A stretch of 41,651 bases of DNA, taken from JALYUA01 sp038253555 (GTDB lineage: Bacteria; Acidobacteriota; Thermoanaerobaculia; UBA5066; Gp7-AA6). The stretch's first letter is position 1. Every line of letters starts with the position of its first letter. Below the pieces are notes generated by a model. That model was given only the letters and a program-made list of their open reading frames with translations. It ran no database searches and was not told where the DNA came from. The stretch spans positions 1 to 41,651 of the forward strand of contig JBBSGZ010000017.1 in NCBI GenBank assembly GCA_038253555.1, in the 5' to 3' direction. The translations under genes were made by a program, and so were the position numbers. This document shows positions 1 through 8,374 of this stretch, in pieces.

Positions 1-32
1 GAACGCAGGTCCCGCAGTGAGCGAAGGCGACG

Positions 33-338
33 TTACAAAAACCGGCGGATCCGCAGGAACGCCTTCCCGAGGCCGAGCACGATCGACGTCGCGGAGGCGG
101 CTTTTCCGATCTTTGCGGCGGGAGACGATTTTCCGAACAGCTTCCACGCGGCGGTTCCCGCCGTGGCGACGCCCGTCGCCGCAAGCCCGGCGACCTTCCA
201 GCGGACCCGGTGTCTCCGGACGTTGCCCGCCACGTCGAGAACCGCTCCGGCGAGTCGCTCGCGCTCGAGGTCGCCGCGGGCGGTCAGTTCGGACAGACGC
301 GCCGACCGGTCGTTTCCGCGTTCCTTCTTCCCGCTCAT
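33..338 (-). CDS. Small two-segment membrane protein, unknown function
   Basis: A 101-residue protein with a charged, probably cytoplasmic N-terminal part (residues 1-45) followed by two weakly hydrophobic Ala/Gly-rich segments (about 48-66 and 76-94) and a basic end (LRIRRFL). The ATG at 338 was chosen because it overlaps the stop of the holin-like gene as ATGA (335-338), so the two are almost certainly translationally coupled. Small membrane proteins often accompany DUF1469/YqjE-type proteins, with a YqjD/YqjK-like role, but I do not recognise a specific family here. A longer upstream reading of this frame runs antisense-like through the neighbour and is not credible. The real protein is this last third only. 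Confidence 0.6.
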   Translation of the reverse strand: MSGKKERGNDRSARLSELTARGDLERERLAGAVLDVAGNVRRHRVRWKVAGLAATGVATAGTAAWKLFGKSSPAAKIGKAASATSIVLGLGKAFLRIRRFL

Positions 339-820
339 TCGGAACCTGCCCGGAACCGCGCCTCGAGATCGTCCTCGTCTTCCTCGATCGGCGGCGGCGG
401 AGGACGGACGGACTCTCGTATCGCGGCCCAGTCCTCCTTCAGACCCTTCGAAGTCGCCGGGAAATGAAACGGATTCAGCTGCTTGAGGGACTTGATGCCC
501 ACGAAAGCCGCGGCGCCGGCGCCCGCGAGGTACAGGACGAACGCCACAAGGAGCCCCAGCCAGACACTGTCGAACAGTTTCGCGAGCAGCACCGCGACGA
601 GCGACGTAAAAAGGAGCATCGCGAGCCAGCCGACGACGAGCGCGATGCCGAGCGCCATCGCGCCGCGGCCGGCGAGGCTTTTCTTCTCCGAGATTTCCTC
701 TCGAAAGATTTCGACGCGCGTGGCGATGAGCCCCTTTGTCGCCGCGAAGGCGTCTTTCAGCCGCGAGAAGACTCCGGGGGTCGCTTCTTCCTGTTCCGGG
801 AGACGTTTCGGGTTCCACAT
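335..820 (-). CDS. Phage holin family / DUF1469 (YqjE-like) membrane protein
   Basis: 161 residues. Residues 18-50 form an amphipathic, charged helix, followed by two strong membrane segments (about 54-80 and 85-109) separated by a short loop, and an acidic Pro-rich tail (PPPPPIEEDEDD near 140-151). This is the usual architecture and length of the DUF1469 / holin-X superfamily, named for similarity to holins but found in ordinary chromosomes, probably as envelope-stress or membrane-associated proteins. The ATG at 820 has GAGG six bases upstream, and that site overlaps the pxpA stop. A TTG four codons earlier is less likely. The gene is therefore the fifth of the operon begun by the MgtC-family gene. 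No lysis or other phage genes are nearby. Confidence 0.75.
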   Translation of the reverse strand: MWNPKRLPEQEEATPGVFSRLKDAFAATKGLIATRVEIFREEISEKKSLAGRGAMALGIALVVGWLAMLLFTSLVAVLLAKLFDSVWLGLLVAFVLYLAGAGAAAFVGIKSLKQLNPFHFPATSKGLKEDWAAIRESVRPPPPPIEEDEDDLEARFRAGSE

Positions 821-828
821 GTTCGACC

Positions 829-1614
829 TCAATGCAGAGGGGCGGCCGCCTGAGCGCGCCGGTCCCGGGAAGGGGTGACTTCGAGCGGTGCGATCCGGAT
901 CCCCTCTTCCCGGAACCGCTCATGAATGCGGCGGGCAAACTCGGGCGCGCCCGGTGTGTCGCCATGAAGACAGAGAGTGTCGGCTCGAACGGAGATCGTG
1001 GTTCCCTGGCTGGTCACCACGCGCCCGTCGCGCGCGAGCGAGACCGCCTGCTCGGCGGCTTCGTCCGGGGAGGACAGAACCGCGCCCGGCTCCGTGCGGG
1101 AGAGAAGCGATCCATCCGGCAGATACCGCCGGTCGGCGAAAGCCTCGGCCGCGACGGGGAGTCCCGCCTCGCGGCCCGCCTCCATGAGGAGAGAGCCCGG
1201 CGGACCGAACAGAACGAGGCTCGGCCGAAGCCGGCGGACGCCCTCGGCGATGGCTCGCGCGACGTCCGGAAATTCCGCCGCCGCATGGTAGAGAGCTCCA
1301 TGCGGCTTGACGTGCGTGAGCGTCCCCCCGCGCGAACGCACGAACCCGTCGAGCGCGGAGATCTGGTACAGCACGAGGGCTTCGAGCGCGTTGGCGGACA
1401 TCTCGACGCGCAGGCGGCCGAAATTGGCGCGATCGGGATATCCGGGATGAGCGCCGACGCGTACGCCGTGGGACAGAGCGGCCGAAACGGTTTCATCCAT
1501 CGAGAACGGGTCCCCGGCGTGCAGGCCGCACGCGACGTTCGCCGAGGTCAGAAAAGGCAGCAGGGCGGAGTCATTCAGACCTTCGCCGACGTCGGCGTTC
1601 AGATCGATTCTCAC
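829..1614 (-). CDS. pxpA: 5-oxoprolinase subunit PxpA (LamB/YcsF family)
   Basis: 261 residues, the normal length for PxpA, the subunit that with PxpB and PxpC hydrolyses 5-oxoproline (pyroglutamate) to glutamate using ATP in the cytoplasm. Family motifs are clear: DLNADVGEG at 4-12, SANVACGLHAGD at 24-35, GAHPGYPD at 54-61 and HVKPHGALY at 101-109, the polar and His/Asp-rich loops of the LamB/YcsF fold. The ATG at 1614 overlaps the stop of the PxpBC gene (ATGA, 1611-1614). Together with the fused PxpBC and an amino acid permease, this gives a complete uptake-and-cleavage unit for cyclised glutamate. Confidence 0.95.
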   Translation of the reverse strand: MRIDLNADVGEGLNDSALLPFLTSANVACGLHAGDPFSMDETVSAALSHGVRVGAHPGYPDRANFGRLRVEMSANALEALVLYQISALDGFVRSRGGTLTHVKPHGALYHAAAEFPDVARAIAEGVRRLRPSLVLFGPPGSLLMEAGREAGLPVAAEAFADRRYLPDGSLLSRTEPGAVLSSPDEAAEQAVSLARDGRVVTSQGTTISVRADTLCLHGDTPGAPEFARRIHERFREEGIRIAPLEVTPSRDRRAQAAAPLH

Positions 1615-3185
1615 GACGAGAGCATCCTATGCCTCGCCGCAACGGCCTCGCTCGCGGAAACCGCCCGAAATCGCACGAATGCGCCGGGCCGCGCCTGGGC
1701 AACGAGGCGAAAGTCCGCGGAAATCACCGTCGCAATTTTCGGGTAGCCGCCCGTCACGGGCCGATCGGGTCCGAGCACGATCGGCTGGCCGTCTCCGGGG
1801 ACCTGGATCGCACCGAGCGCGGTCCCTTCCGGCGGGATCTCCGACGCACCTCGAAAAGCGAGCGGGGGCCCCTCGAGCCGAATGCCTCGGCGGTCGCTGG
1901 TCGGCGAAATTCGAAACGGGGAATTCAACAAGGCGGCGACCCCCTCGCGGGCAAACCAATCCTCCTGCGGTCCGAGCACGATGCGTACCAGCGGGTCCGC
2001 CGGGATCGCCGGCGGGACGGCGTCGGCTCCGATCTCCGACGAAGCCGGCGCGAGCGGTCCGAAGAGCAGGTCTCCGGCGGAAAGCCGCGCCGGCAGGCTG
2101 AGCGGGGGTGGCGGCTCGAGGCCGCCCGCGACGCACAGGTACGCGCGGACCCCGCGCCGGACCGCCCGCAGAGCGAGCCGCTGCCCGCGCCGGACGCTGA
2201 CCGGGGAGCCGCCGGTTAAAGGTGCGCCGTCGATTTCCGCATCGCAGACGCCGCCCGCGATCGCGACGCGAAGGTCCTCGAGCGCTTCGACCTGCGGTCC
2301 CGTGACCGCGAACTCCAGGGCGGCATCACCGGCGGCGTTGCCGAGGAGGGCGTTCCCGTGGGCCAGCGCGGCCGGATCCATCGCTCCCGACGGCGGCAGC
2401 CCCGATGCTCCGCGCCCGCTCCAGGGGGCCGCGACCGGCGCGCACCAGAGGCCCGCGGACACAACTCTCCAGAGGGCCCTCCCGCTCCCGGGCACCCGCG
2501 GCCAATTCGGCGAAGCGATCCGTTCCGGCGACCCGATCTCCTCCCTCCGCCGCGCCCGGAAAATCACGCGGTCTCCCGGCGCGAGAAGGGCGGGGTGATC
2601 GCGGTCAGGGTCGAAGAGCAGGACGCCGGCGTGGCCGATCAGGTTCCAGCCGCCCGGGCTTTCCGCCGGGTAAATCCCGGAGTAGCCGCCGGCAACCGCG
2701 ACGCTTCCCGCGGGGACGCGCGGGCGCGGGGTCGACAGACGGGGTGCGGAGAGCTCCGGCGGAAGTCCGGTCAGGTACGCGAACCCGGGAGCAAAGCCGA
2801 GAAAGGCGACCCGATACTCGGCGGCGGCGTGCCGCGCGCAGAACTCTTCCGGAGAGAGCCCCGAGCGGCCCGCGAGAGATTCGAGATCGGGCCCGCCGTA
2901 CACGACATCGATGGCATGCTGGCGGCCGGCCCCTGCGTGTGCGGGCAGGCGCGGCGCCGCCTCGATTTCGAAGGCGAGCTCTTCGTGCGAGATCCGACCG
3001 GGATCGAACGCGCAGAAGAGGGTGCGCGCGCCGGGCACCGCGTCCTCCAGCCCGCCGCGAGACCGCGAAGCGAGCGACTTCGCCAGCGCAACGGCCGACC
3101 GGTTCGCCTCCTCGTCCGACGCGTCCGGGAACTCGACCAGAAGCGCTCCGTCCGACACATGCCGCACCCGGAGGCGCGGGGTCAC
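1611..3185 (-). CDS. pxpBC: Fused 5-oxoprolinase subunits PxpB-PxpC (KipI-KipA fusion)
   Basis: 524 residues carrying both remaining subunits of the Pxp 5-oxoprolinase in one chain. Residues 1-215 are the KipI/PxpB half (GFAPGFAYL at 130-138; PAGSVAVAGGYSG at 158-170; ESPGGWNLIG at 175-184). A linker follows, and from about 239 the KipA/PxpC biotin-carboxylase-like half starts (PPSGAMD at 264-270; TGGYPKIATVISAD near the C-terminus). In many bacteria these are separate genes; fusions are known in the family. A GTG at 3185 is the likely start: it overlaps the permease stop as GTGA (3182-3185), and homology to PxpB begins within a few residues of it. The frame stays open far upstream to 4418, but that part is antisense to nothing recognisable and lies inside the permease gene. 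Confidence 0.92.
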   Translation of the reverse strand: MTPRLRVRHVSDGALLVEFPDASDEEANRSAVALAKSLASRSRGGLEDAVPGARTLFCAFDPGRISHEELAFEIEAAPRLPAHAGAGRQHAIDVVYGGPDLESLAGRSGLSPEEFCARHAAAEYRVAFLGFAPGFAYLTGLPPELSAPRLSTPRPRVPAGSVAVAGGYSGIYPAESPGGWNLIGHAGVLLFDPDRDHPALLAPGDRVIFRARRREEIGSPERIASPNWPRVPGSGRALWRVVSAGLWCAPVAAPWSGRGASGLPPSGAMDPAALAHGNALLGNAAGDAALEFAVTGPQVEALEDLRVAIAGGVCDAEIDGAPLTGGSPVSVRRGQRLALRAVRRGVRAYLCVAGGLEPPPPLSLPARLSAGDLLFGPLAPASSEIGADAVPPAIPADPLVRIVLGPQEDWFAREGVAALLNSPFRISPTSDRRGIRLEGPPLAFRGASEIPPEGTALGAIQVPGDGQPIVLGPDRPVTGGYPKIATVISADFRLVAQARPGAFVRFRAVSASEAVAARHRMLSS

Positions 3186-4576
3186 CGCCGGAGCCGCCAG
3201 AGAAAGTAGACGGGGATTCCGCTCGCGACGATCGCGTATCCGGGCCAGGTCGTCGCGGGGCTGCCCGCGAAAAGAATGACGATGAGCAGCGCGCCGGCGG
3301 CCGCGTAAGCGAGCGGGAGGAAGGGGTACAGGGGCGCGCGGAAGGGGCGCGCCAGATCCGGCCTGCGCCGCCGGAGCACAATGACGGCGAGCACGAGCAT
3401 CACGTAAAAGAGGATGTCGACCGAGATGACGTACTTGAGAAGCCTCCCGTAGTCGCCGGAGAGCACCAGAACTCCCGACCAGATCCCCTGCGCCACGAGC
3501 GCGCCCGCCGGGACCGCGGCGCGGTTGACCGCCGCGAGCCGCCGGAAGAAGAGGCCGTCGCGCGCCATCGCGAACGTGACGCGCGCACCCGACAGGATCA
3601 GGCCGTTGACGCAGCCGAACGTCGACACCATGATCGCCGCGGCCGTCGCCGCTGCGGCGCCGGGGCCGAACATCGCCATCGCCGCCGCTGTTCCCACTCG
3701 GTCCGCCGGCGCGTGCTGGATGCCCGCGAGGGGCAGCACGTTTTCGTACGCCACGTTGGCGAGGACATAAACGCCGGTCACGATCAGGCAGCCGATCAGG
3801 AGGGCCCGGGGAAGTGTCCGTTCCGGTCGGCGGATTTCTTCTCCCGCGAACGTGACGTTGTTCCAGGCCGACTGGGAAAACAGCGGTCCTACCATCGCGG
3901 TTCCGAGGGCGGCCACGAGCGCCCCGCCCGTCAGGGCCTGACCCGTCGGCGTCGACGCGTCCCAGAAGCCCGGCGACCGCAGCGCAGCTCCGGCTCTTCC
4001 GAGAGAAAGGCCGAGGCCGGTCAGCGCGACCAGGGCGACGAGCTTCGCGGCCGTGAAGACGTTCTGCGTCCGCGTCCCGGCGCGCAGGCCGCTCGTATTC
4101 GTCGCCGTCAGAACCGCAATGACGCAGAGCGCCACCGCCTGGGCGGCGGTCACGCGGAGGGGACCCGCCGCAAACAGAGGCGTCTCGGCGGAAATCGCGG
4201 GCCAGAGGACCCCGAGGAACTTCGCGAACGCGACGGAGACCGCCGCGATCGTCCCGGACTGGATGACGAGAAAGAGCGCCCACCCGAAGAGGAAGCCCGT
4301 GAGAGGGCCATAGGCTTCCCGGAAAAACACGTACTGGCCGCCGGCCTTCGGAAGCATCGCGGCGAGCTCGGAGCACGACAGGGCCGCGACCAGCGTCAGG
4401 ATTCCGGCGATGCCCCACGCGGCGAGAAGCCAGCCGCCGGACCCCAGCACCCGGGAGCTCTCCGCCGAAACGATGAAGATTCCGGAGCCGATCATCGAAC
4501 CGACGACGAGCGCCGTGGCATCGAACGGGCCGATCCCCTGGCGGAGGCTCGCCGGTTTCATCGGCGTCGAGTTCAT
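3182..4576 (-). CDS. APC superfamily amino acid permease
   Basis: 464 residues with about twelve hydrophobic segments. The first carries the classical APC substrate-site motif GSMIGSGIFIV (26-36). Later segments alternate with charged loops, including the EEIRRPERTLPRAL loop typical of the family. It should import an amino acid or related compound across the inner membrane by proton or sodium symport or by exchange. Its place directly before pxpBC and pxpA suggests 5-oxoproline, glutamate or a close relative as substrate; this is inference from context. The ATG at 4576 overlaps the stop of the MgtC-family gene (ATGA, 4573-4576), so I prefer it to an in-frame ATG 42 codons upstream. Confidence 0.9.
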   Translation of the reverse strand: MNSTPMKPASLRQGIGPFDATALVVGSMIGSGIFIVSAESSRVLGSGGWLLAAWGIAGILTLVAALSCSELAAMLPKAGGQYVFFREAYGPLTGFLFGWALFLVIQSGTIAAVSVAFAKFLGVLWPAISAETPLFAAGPLRVTAAQAVALCVIAVLTATNTSGLRAGTRTQNVFTAAKLVALVALTGLGLSLGRAGAALRSPGFWDASTPTGQALTGGALVAALGTAMVGPLFSQSAWNNVTFAGEEIRRPERTLPRALLIGCLIVTGVYVLANVAYENVLPLAGIQHAPADRVGTAAAMAMFGPGAAAATAAAIMVSTFGCVNGLILSGARVTFAMARDGLFFRRLAAVNRAAVPAGALVAQGIWSGVLVLSGDYGRLLKYVISVDILFYVMLVLAVIVLRRRRPDLARPFRAPLYPFLPLAYAAAGALLIVILFAGSPATTWPGYAIVASGIPVYFLWRLRR

Positions 4577-5073
4577 CGCAGAGGAGGGCACGCCGCTGCC
4601 CGCCGGCGCAGCCGGTCCTCGACGCGCGCCACGACGCGGAGCGTCAGCCAGCCGAACGCCGTCACCCCGGCCGCGAGCAGGAACTGGCCGAGAGCTACGC
4701 ACGTGCCGAGCGCGGCCACGAAGAGGAGAGAGGCCGCGGTCGTCAGGCCCTCCACGTGCTCGCCGTGCGAGGCCGGGGGCTCGGAAGAGCGGTGGAGGAT
4801 CGTGCCCGCCCCCAGAAACCCGACTGCCGTCACGACCGCCTGGATCACGACGACGGGATCGACGCGCACGAGCGGATACTGAGCGGAACCGCCGAAGCGC
4901 CGCACGATCGTGAATCCGAGGCCGACCAACAGGGCGGCCGCGCCCGAGACGAGCATGTGCGTGCGGAGACCGGCGGGTTTGCGGGCGAGCTCCCGCTCCG
5001 CTCCGATGACGGCGGACAGCAGCATTGCGAGGCCGACCTCGCCCAGAATCTGAAGCTGCTCGCGCCAGTCCAT
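4573..5073 (-). CDS. MgtC/SapB family membrane protein
   Basis: 166 residues with four to five membrane segments. Recognisable MgtC/SapB motifs are GAERELARKPAGLRTHM (24-40), VGFLGAGTI (84-92) and GLTTAASLLFVAALG (109-123). Family members sit in the inner membrane. MgtC itself modulates the F-ATPase and helps survival at low Mg2+, but most homologues are uncharacterised. The ATG at 5073 begins where family similarity begins; the frame is open further upstream but reads through the SRPBCC gene region without similarity. It is the first gene of the coupled pxp operon. That pairing is not an obvious functional one and may reflect membrane-energy or ion support for transport. Confidence 0.88.
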   Translation of the reverse strand: MDWREQLQILGEVGLAMLLSAVIGAERELARKPAGLRTHMLVSGAAALLVGLGFTIVRRFGGSAQYPLVRVDPVVVIQAVVTAVGFLGAGTILHRSSEPPASHGEHVEGLTTAASLLFVAALGTCVALGQFLLAAGVTAFGWLTLRVVARVEDRLRRRAAACPPLR

Positions 5074-5171
5074 CGTCAGGGCAGGATCGCGCGTGGAGGG
5101 TTCATGGTCCCTGGAAGCTGCCGCCGTGCCGCCGCGATCAGGCTGTCTCTCCGAGTGGCCGCCCGCACCGA

Positions 5172-5768
5172 CTAGGCGCGCCGCCGCCTTCCTCGCACGA
5201 GCCCGGCGGCGAGAGCGAAGACCCCTGCCGCGACGCCCGCGAGAATGACTCCGGACGCGCGCGCCGGTGCGGGAGGCACGGGGACGCGCTCGCGCGCCGA
5301 GTCGTTCGCCGCCCGCTGCCGGGCGAGTTCGAGCACCAGGCTCTCCTCGCCGCGCGCCATCGCCCACCGGTGGTTCGCGGCGAGCGCCGGCGAGAGCGCG
5401 CGCAGAATCGGCTTGCGCGTTGTCACGGACCATTCGAAAGTCACCCACGTCCAGGCCCCCGCCGGCTCGAGGGTCCATCTGCCGACGCCGTCCAGATCCC
5501 CCTGCGCCTCGAGAACGATCTCCAGCGGCCGGCGCACCCTGGTGATCCGAAGCACCCACGCCAGGGTATAGGGGAGCCAGCCCCGGGTGACGAGGGCGAC
5601 TTCCCGCCCGACCCCGTCGGATTCGCCCGGATCGAGCTCCTGGACCGCCAGGTAGACGCTCGGCCACCAGCGCGGGAGCTGCGACGGCGCCTCGAGCACC
5701 CGGAAGATCTCCTCCGCGGTTCCGTACACCCGCCACTGCGTTACCAGGCGATCGTCGCGGCTCGACAT
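5172..5768 (-). CDS. SRPBCC (START-like) family protein with C-terminal membrane anchor
   Basis: 198 residues. Residues 1-150 have the pattern of the SRPBCC/polyketide-cyclase fold (WRVYGTAEEIFRVLEAP at the start, WWPSVY near 34, a Trp-rich middle, and a final long helix about 120-150 that lines the ligand pocket). A single hydrophobic segment at about 172-192 followed by RGRRRRA would anchor it, with the domain probably in the cytoplasm. Such proteins bind hydrophobic ligands; the ligand here is unknown. The start has AAGGGG eight bases upstream. It is separated from the MgtC-family gene by 98 bases, so it may or may not share the operon promoter. Confidence 0.8.
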   Translation of the reverse strand: MSSRDDRLVTQWRVYGTAEEIFRVLEAPSQLPRWWPSVYLAVQELDPGESDGVGREVALVTRGWLPYTLAWVLRITRVRRPLEIVLEAQGDLDGVGRWTLEPAGAWTWVTFEWSVTTRKPILRALSPALAANHRWAMARGEESLVLELARQRAANDSARERVPVPPAPARASGVILAGVAAGVFALAAGLVRGRRRRA

Positions 5769-5921
5769 GGGAATACCCCTTTGGAAAGCTTACCCCGCAC
5801 GCGGGCGAGCCTAACGAAAAGAGCGGGGAGGCGTCCAAGAGAACAGGGGAACTTCCGCGAGGGCAGCGCGTAAAAGAAGGTTGAGAGCCGGCGGTCAAGT
5901 CTTTCGTGCGGGGGTCCTGGG
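5769..5921. promoter_or_regulatory. Divergent intergenic region between SRPBCC gene and exporter operon
   Basis: 153 bases between two divergent genes, so it must hold promoters for both directions, unless the minus-strand gene is transcribed otherwise. A short GC hairpin (GCCCGCGTGCGGGG on the minus strand, around 5791-5804) lies close to the minus-strand start. I find no convincing -35/-10 pair by eye in either direction, so the exact promoter positions are not called. Confidence 0.3.
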
Positions 5922-7028
5922 ATGAGAAAACTCTTCAAAACCCTGTTCTGGCTGATGATCCTGGTCACCCTGGCGGGCGGGGTGTACGCCTGGGCCCGGT
6001 CCGGCAAGGGGGACCAGCAGGGCAACAAGCTGGTCAGCGTCGAGAAGGGCTCCATCACGGAAAAGGCGATCGCGGTCGGTCAGATCCAGCCCCGTCAGAA
6101 GTTCCAGGTCAAATCCAAGATCTCCGGGATCGTCAAGAAGTGCATGGTCAACGTCGGGGATTCGGTCAAGGCGGGCGACGCTCTCTTCGAGATCGGCCCG
6201 GACCCCACCCCGCAGGAGCTCACCGACGTCGATCGCAGCGTCGACTCCGCCAACGCGTCGTATGTGCGCGCGAAGGCGGATTACGAGCGGGCCATCGAGC
6301 TTTCGAACTCGGGCGTGCTGCCGAAATCGGACATGGACTCGAAGAGAGAGGCGTTCGAGCTGGCGAAGATCGCCGTGGCGCGCGCCGAGCAGGGCCGTGA
6401 CCTCACCCGCAAGGGCCGGGTTTCGACCGCGAAGGTGACGATCGAATCGGTCATACGCGCGCCCGCCGCAGGCACCATCCTGACGCGGGTCGTCAACCCG
6501 GGAGACCCGATCACGCCGCTGACTTCCTATCAACCCGGGACCGAGCTCGCCACGATCGCGGACATGCGGGACCTCATCTTCAAGGGAACGGTCGACGAGA
6601 TCGATGTCGGCAAGCTTCGCGTCGGGCTTCCGGCGCGCATCAAGGTCGGCGCGCTTCCCACGGACGTCGTCACCGGCCGGGTCGCGCGGATCGCGCCTCA
6701 GGCGCAGCAGAAGGAAGGCGCCACGCTCTTCGACGTCGAGATCGAGCTCGATCCCTCGACGAAGATCGTCCTGCGCGCGGGCTACTCCGCCAACGCCGAC
6801 GTCGTCATCCGCGAGAAAAAAGACGTGCTGGTCCTGCCGGAACGCGTCGTGATCTTCGAGGACGGGGGCAAGAAGGCCTTTGTCGAGCTGCCCGGCGGAG
6901 ATCCGAAGGCCGACCCGAAGAAGACCGAAGTCAAACTCGGGATTTCCGACGGCATGAACGTCGAGATTGCCTCGGGCCTTCAGAAGGGCTCGAAGGTCGT
7001 CGAGCGGCCGCCGAAGAAGATCAGCTGA
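5922..7028 (+). CDS. Periplasmic adaptor (HlyD/MacA-like membrane fusion protein)
   Basis: 368 residues. An N-terminal signal anchor (hydrophobic 8-24) is followed by the split lipoyl-like domain (first half about 60-92, with SKISGIVKKCMVNVGDSVKAGDAL; second half near 180-200, with RAPAAGTIL), an alpha-helical hairpin between them (about 100-170) and a beta-barrel plus membrane-proximal domain to the C-terminus. It should link inner-membrane ABC permeases to an outer-membrane channel in a MacAB-TolC-like export complex. No TolC-type gene is in the window. It heads a same-strand operon with two permeases and an ATPase, so it is the adaptor of that transporter. Confidence 0.9.
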   Translation: MRKLFKTLFWLMILVTLAGGVYAWARSGKGDQQGNKLVSVEKGSITEKAIAVGQIQPRQKFQVKSKISGIVKKCMVNVGDSVKAGDALFEIGPDPTPQELTDVDRSVDSANASYVRAKADYERAIELSNSGVLPKSDMDSKREAFELAKIAVARAEQGRDLTRKGRVSTAKVTIESVIRAPAAGTILTRVVNPGDPITPLTSYQPGTELATIADMRDLIFKGTVDEIDVGKLRVGLPARIKVGALPTDVVTGRVARIAPQAQQKEGATLFDVEIELDPSTKIVLRAGYSANADVVIREKKDVLVLPERVVIFEDGGKKAFVELPGGDPKADPKKTEVKLGISDGMNVEIASGLQKGSKVVERPPKKIS

Positions 7029-7140
7029 GACAGCGGGCCGTCGCGGGTTGTGGGTCATCCGTTGTGAGCTGTCCGTTGTCCGCCGGGGAAGATCCGTTCG
7101 GTTCGACATTCAGGATTGAGAATCCGGAACGGACGGCTCG
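7029..7140 (+). repeat. GTTGT-rich spacer between adaptor and first permease
   Basis: The 112-base spacer contains an imperfect repetition of a GTTGT/CGTTGTCCG-like word (GGGTTGTGGGTC, CCGTTGTGAGC, GTCCGTTGTCCG at about 7046-7082). A shorter relative (GGGGGTTGTCGG) lies in the ATPase-proximal spacer near 9649-9660. It looks like a low-complexity dispersed element rather than coding DNA. Its function is unknown. The operon probably reads through it. Confidence 0.4.
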
Positions 7141-8364
7141 ATGAGCGACACTCTCCGGCAGTTGATCCGCGACGTCCGCAGCCAGAAGCTCCGGACGTTC
7201 CTCACCGTCTTTGGAATCGTCTGGGGAACTGTGGCCGTGACGCTGCTCCTCGCGTTCGGGCAGGGGCTGCACAAGCAGATCATCAAGAATTCGGCGGGGC
7301 TCGGCGATCGTATTGCGATCGCCTGGCCGGCCTTGACGTCGATTCCCTTCGAGGGCCTCGGCCGAGGGCGGCGGATCCGGGTGCGCGAGGAGCACATCGA
7401 AGCGGTGCGGCGCCAGACTCCGGGGATCGTCGCCATTTCGAGCGAATACAACGAGACGCTCAAGCTCCACTACGGGATGAAAACGGTCGCGGTGGACGCC
7501 TCCGGCGTCGACTCGTCCTTCGGTCCGATGCGCAACCTGATTCCTCAGGCCGGCGGCCGCTTCGTCAATCCCACCGACGTGCGCGAGAACCGCCGCGTGC
7601 TCTTCCTCGGAGACAAGATCGCGAAGGACGTTTTCGGCAACTCTCCCGCCGTCGGGAAGACGGTAATCTTCGGCGGATCGCCGTTCTTAGTCGTCGGTAT
7701 CCTCCAGGAAAAGGTCCAGAACTCGAGCTACAACAGCCGCGACGAGGGACGCGCCTACATGCCCGCGTCCACCTTCCGCGCGCTGACCGGTGCCAGGTAC
7801 GTGAACAACTTCATCTACCAGCCGGTCTCCCCCGCGCAGTTTGAACAGGTGACGGCGGCCGTACGGGCGACGCTCGCGCGCTCCCTCCGCTTCGATCCCA
7901 CGGACAAGGAGGCGCTGTCCGTCTGGGACACGGCCGAGCAGTTCAAGTTTCTCGACGTGTTCTTCCTCTCCTTCCGGCTGTTCCTCGGGATCGTCGGATG
8001 TTTCACGCTGATCGTCGGCGGAATCGGTGTGTCCAACATCATGAACGTCGTCGTCGAGGAGAGATCGAAAGAGATAGGGATCAAGATGGCGCTCGGCGCA
8101 CGTCAGGGATGGATCCTCCGCCAGTTCCTTCTCGAAACGATTCTCATCACCGCGATCGGCGGCGCCATCGGCTTCGTCATCTCCTTCGCCATCTGCTTTG
8201 CCGTTCCGAAGCTCGGAGCGACCGAGTTCGTGGGCGATCCGGAGATCTCGTTCTCGGTCGCGGCCTTAACCGCGCTGGTGCTCGGCGCGACGGGTCTTCT
8301 CGCGGGCTACTTCCCCGCGAAGGAAGCATCGCGCCTGGACCCCTTCGTTGCGATGAAGCTCTGA
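7141..8364 (+). CDS. ABC transporter permease, MacB/FtsX type (first)
   Basis: 407 residues in the standard MacB-like layout: one N-terminal membrane helix (about 18-40, LTVFGIVWGTVAVTLLLAFG), a large periplasmic MacB_PCD domain (about 45-270), and three C-terminal FtsX helices (about 277-300, 330-352, 370-392). The cytoplasmic coupling segment ERSKEIGIKMALGA after the second helix is diagnostic. Unlike MacB itself it lacks a fused ATPase; that is supplied by the last gene of the operon. It probably couples ATP hydrolysis to expulsion of a peptide, lipid or small molecule through the adaptor. The substrate cannot be read from the sequence. Confidence 0.92.
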   Translation: MSDTLRQLIRDVRSQKLRTFLTVFGIVWGTVAVTLLLAFGQGLHKQIIKNSAGLGDRIAIAWPALTSIPFEGLGRGRRIRVREEHIEAVRRQTPGIVAISSEYNETLKLHYGMKTVAVDASGVDSSFGPMRNLIPQAGGRFVNPTDVRENRRVLFLGDKIAKDVFGNSPAVGKTVIFGGSPFLVVGILQEKVQNSSYNSRDEGRAYMPASTFRALTGARYVNNFIYQPVSPAQFEQVTAAVRATLARSLRFDPTDKEALSVWDTAEQFKFLDVFFLSFRLFLGIVGCFTLIVGGIGVSNIMNVVVEERSKEIGIKMALGARQGWILRQFLLETILITAIGGAIGFVISFAICFAVPKLGATEFVGDPEISFSVAALTALVLGATGLLAGYFPAKEASRLDPFVAMKL

Positions 8365-8374
8365 GACTGCCGCG

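Noticed and set aside
335..820. Holin-like gene as a phage lysis gene
   Set aside because: It is inside the pxp operon with no endolysin. The DUF1469 family is mostly chromosomal.
2405..4882. Plus-strand open frame of 825 codons, Arg/Gly/Pro-rich
   Set aside because: Antisense to the PxpBC and permease genes. Composition is that of a GC-rich shadow frame, with no similarity or domain.
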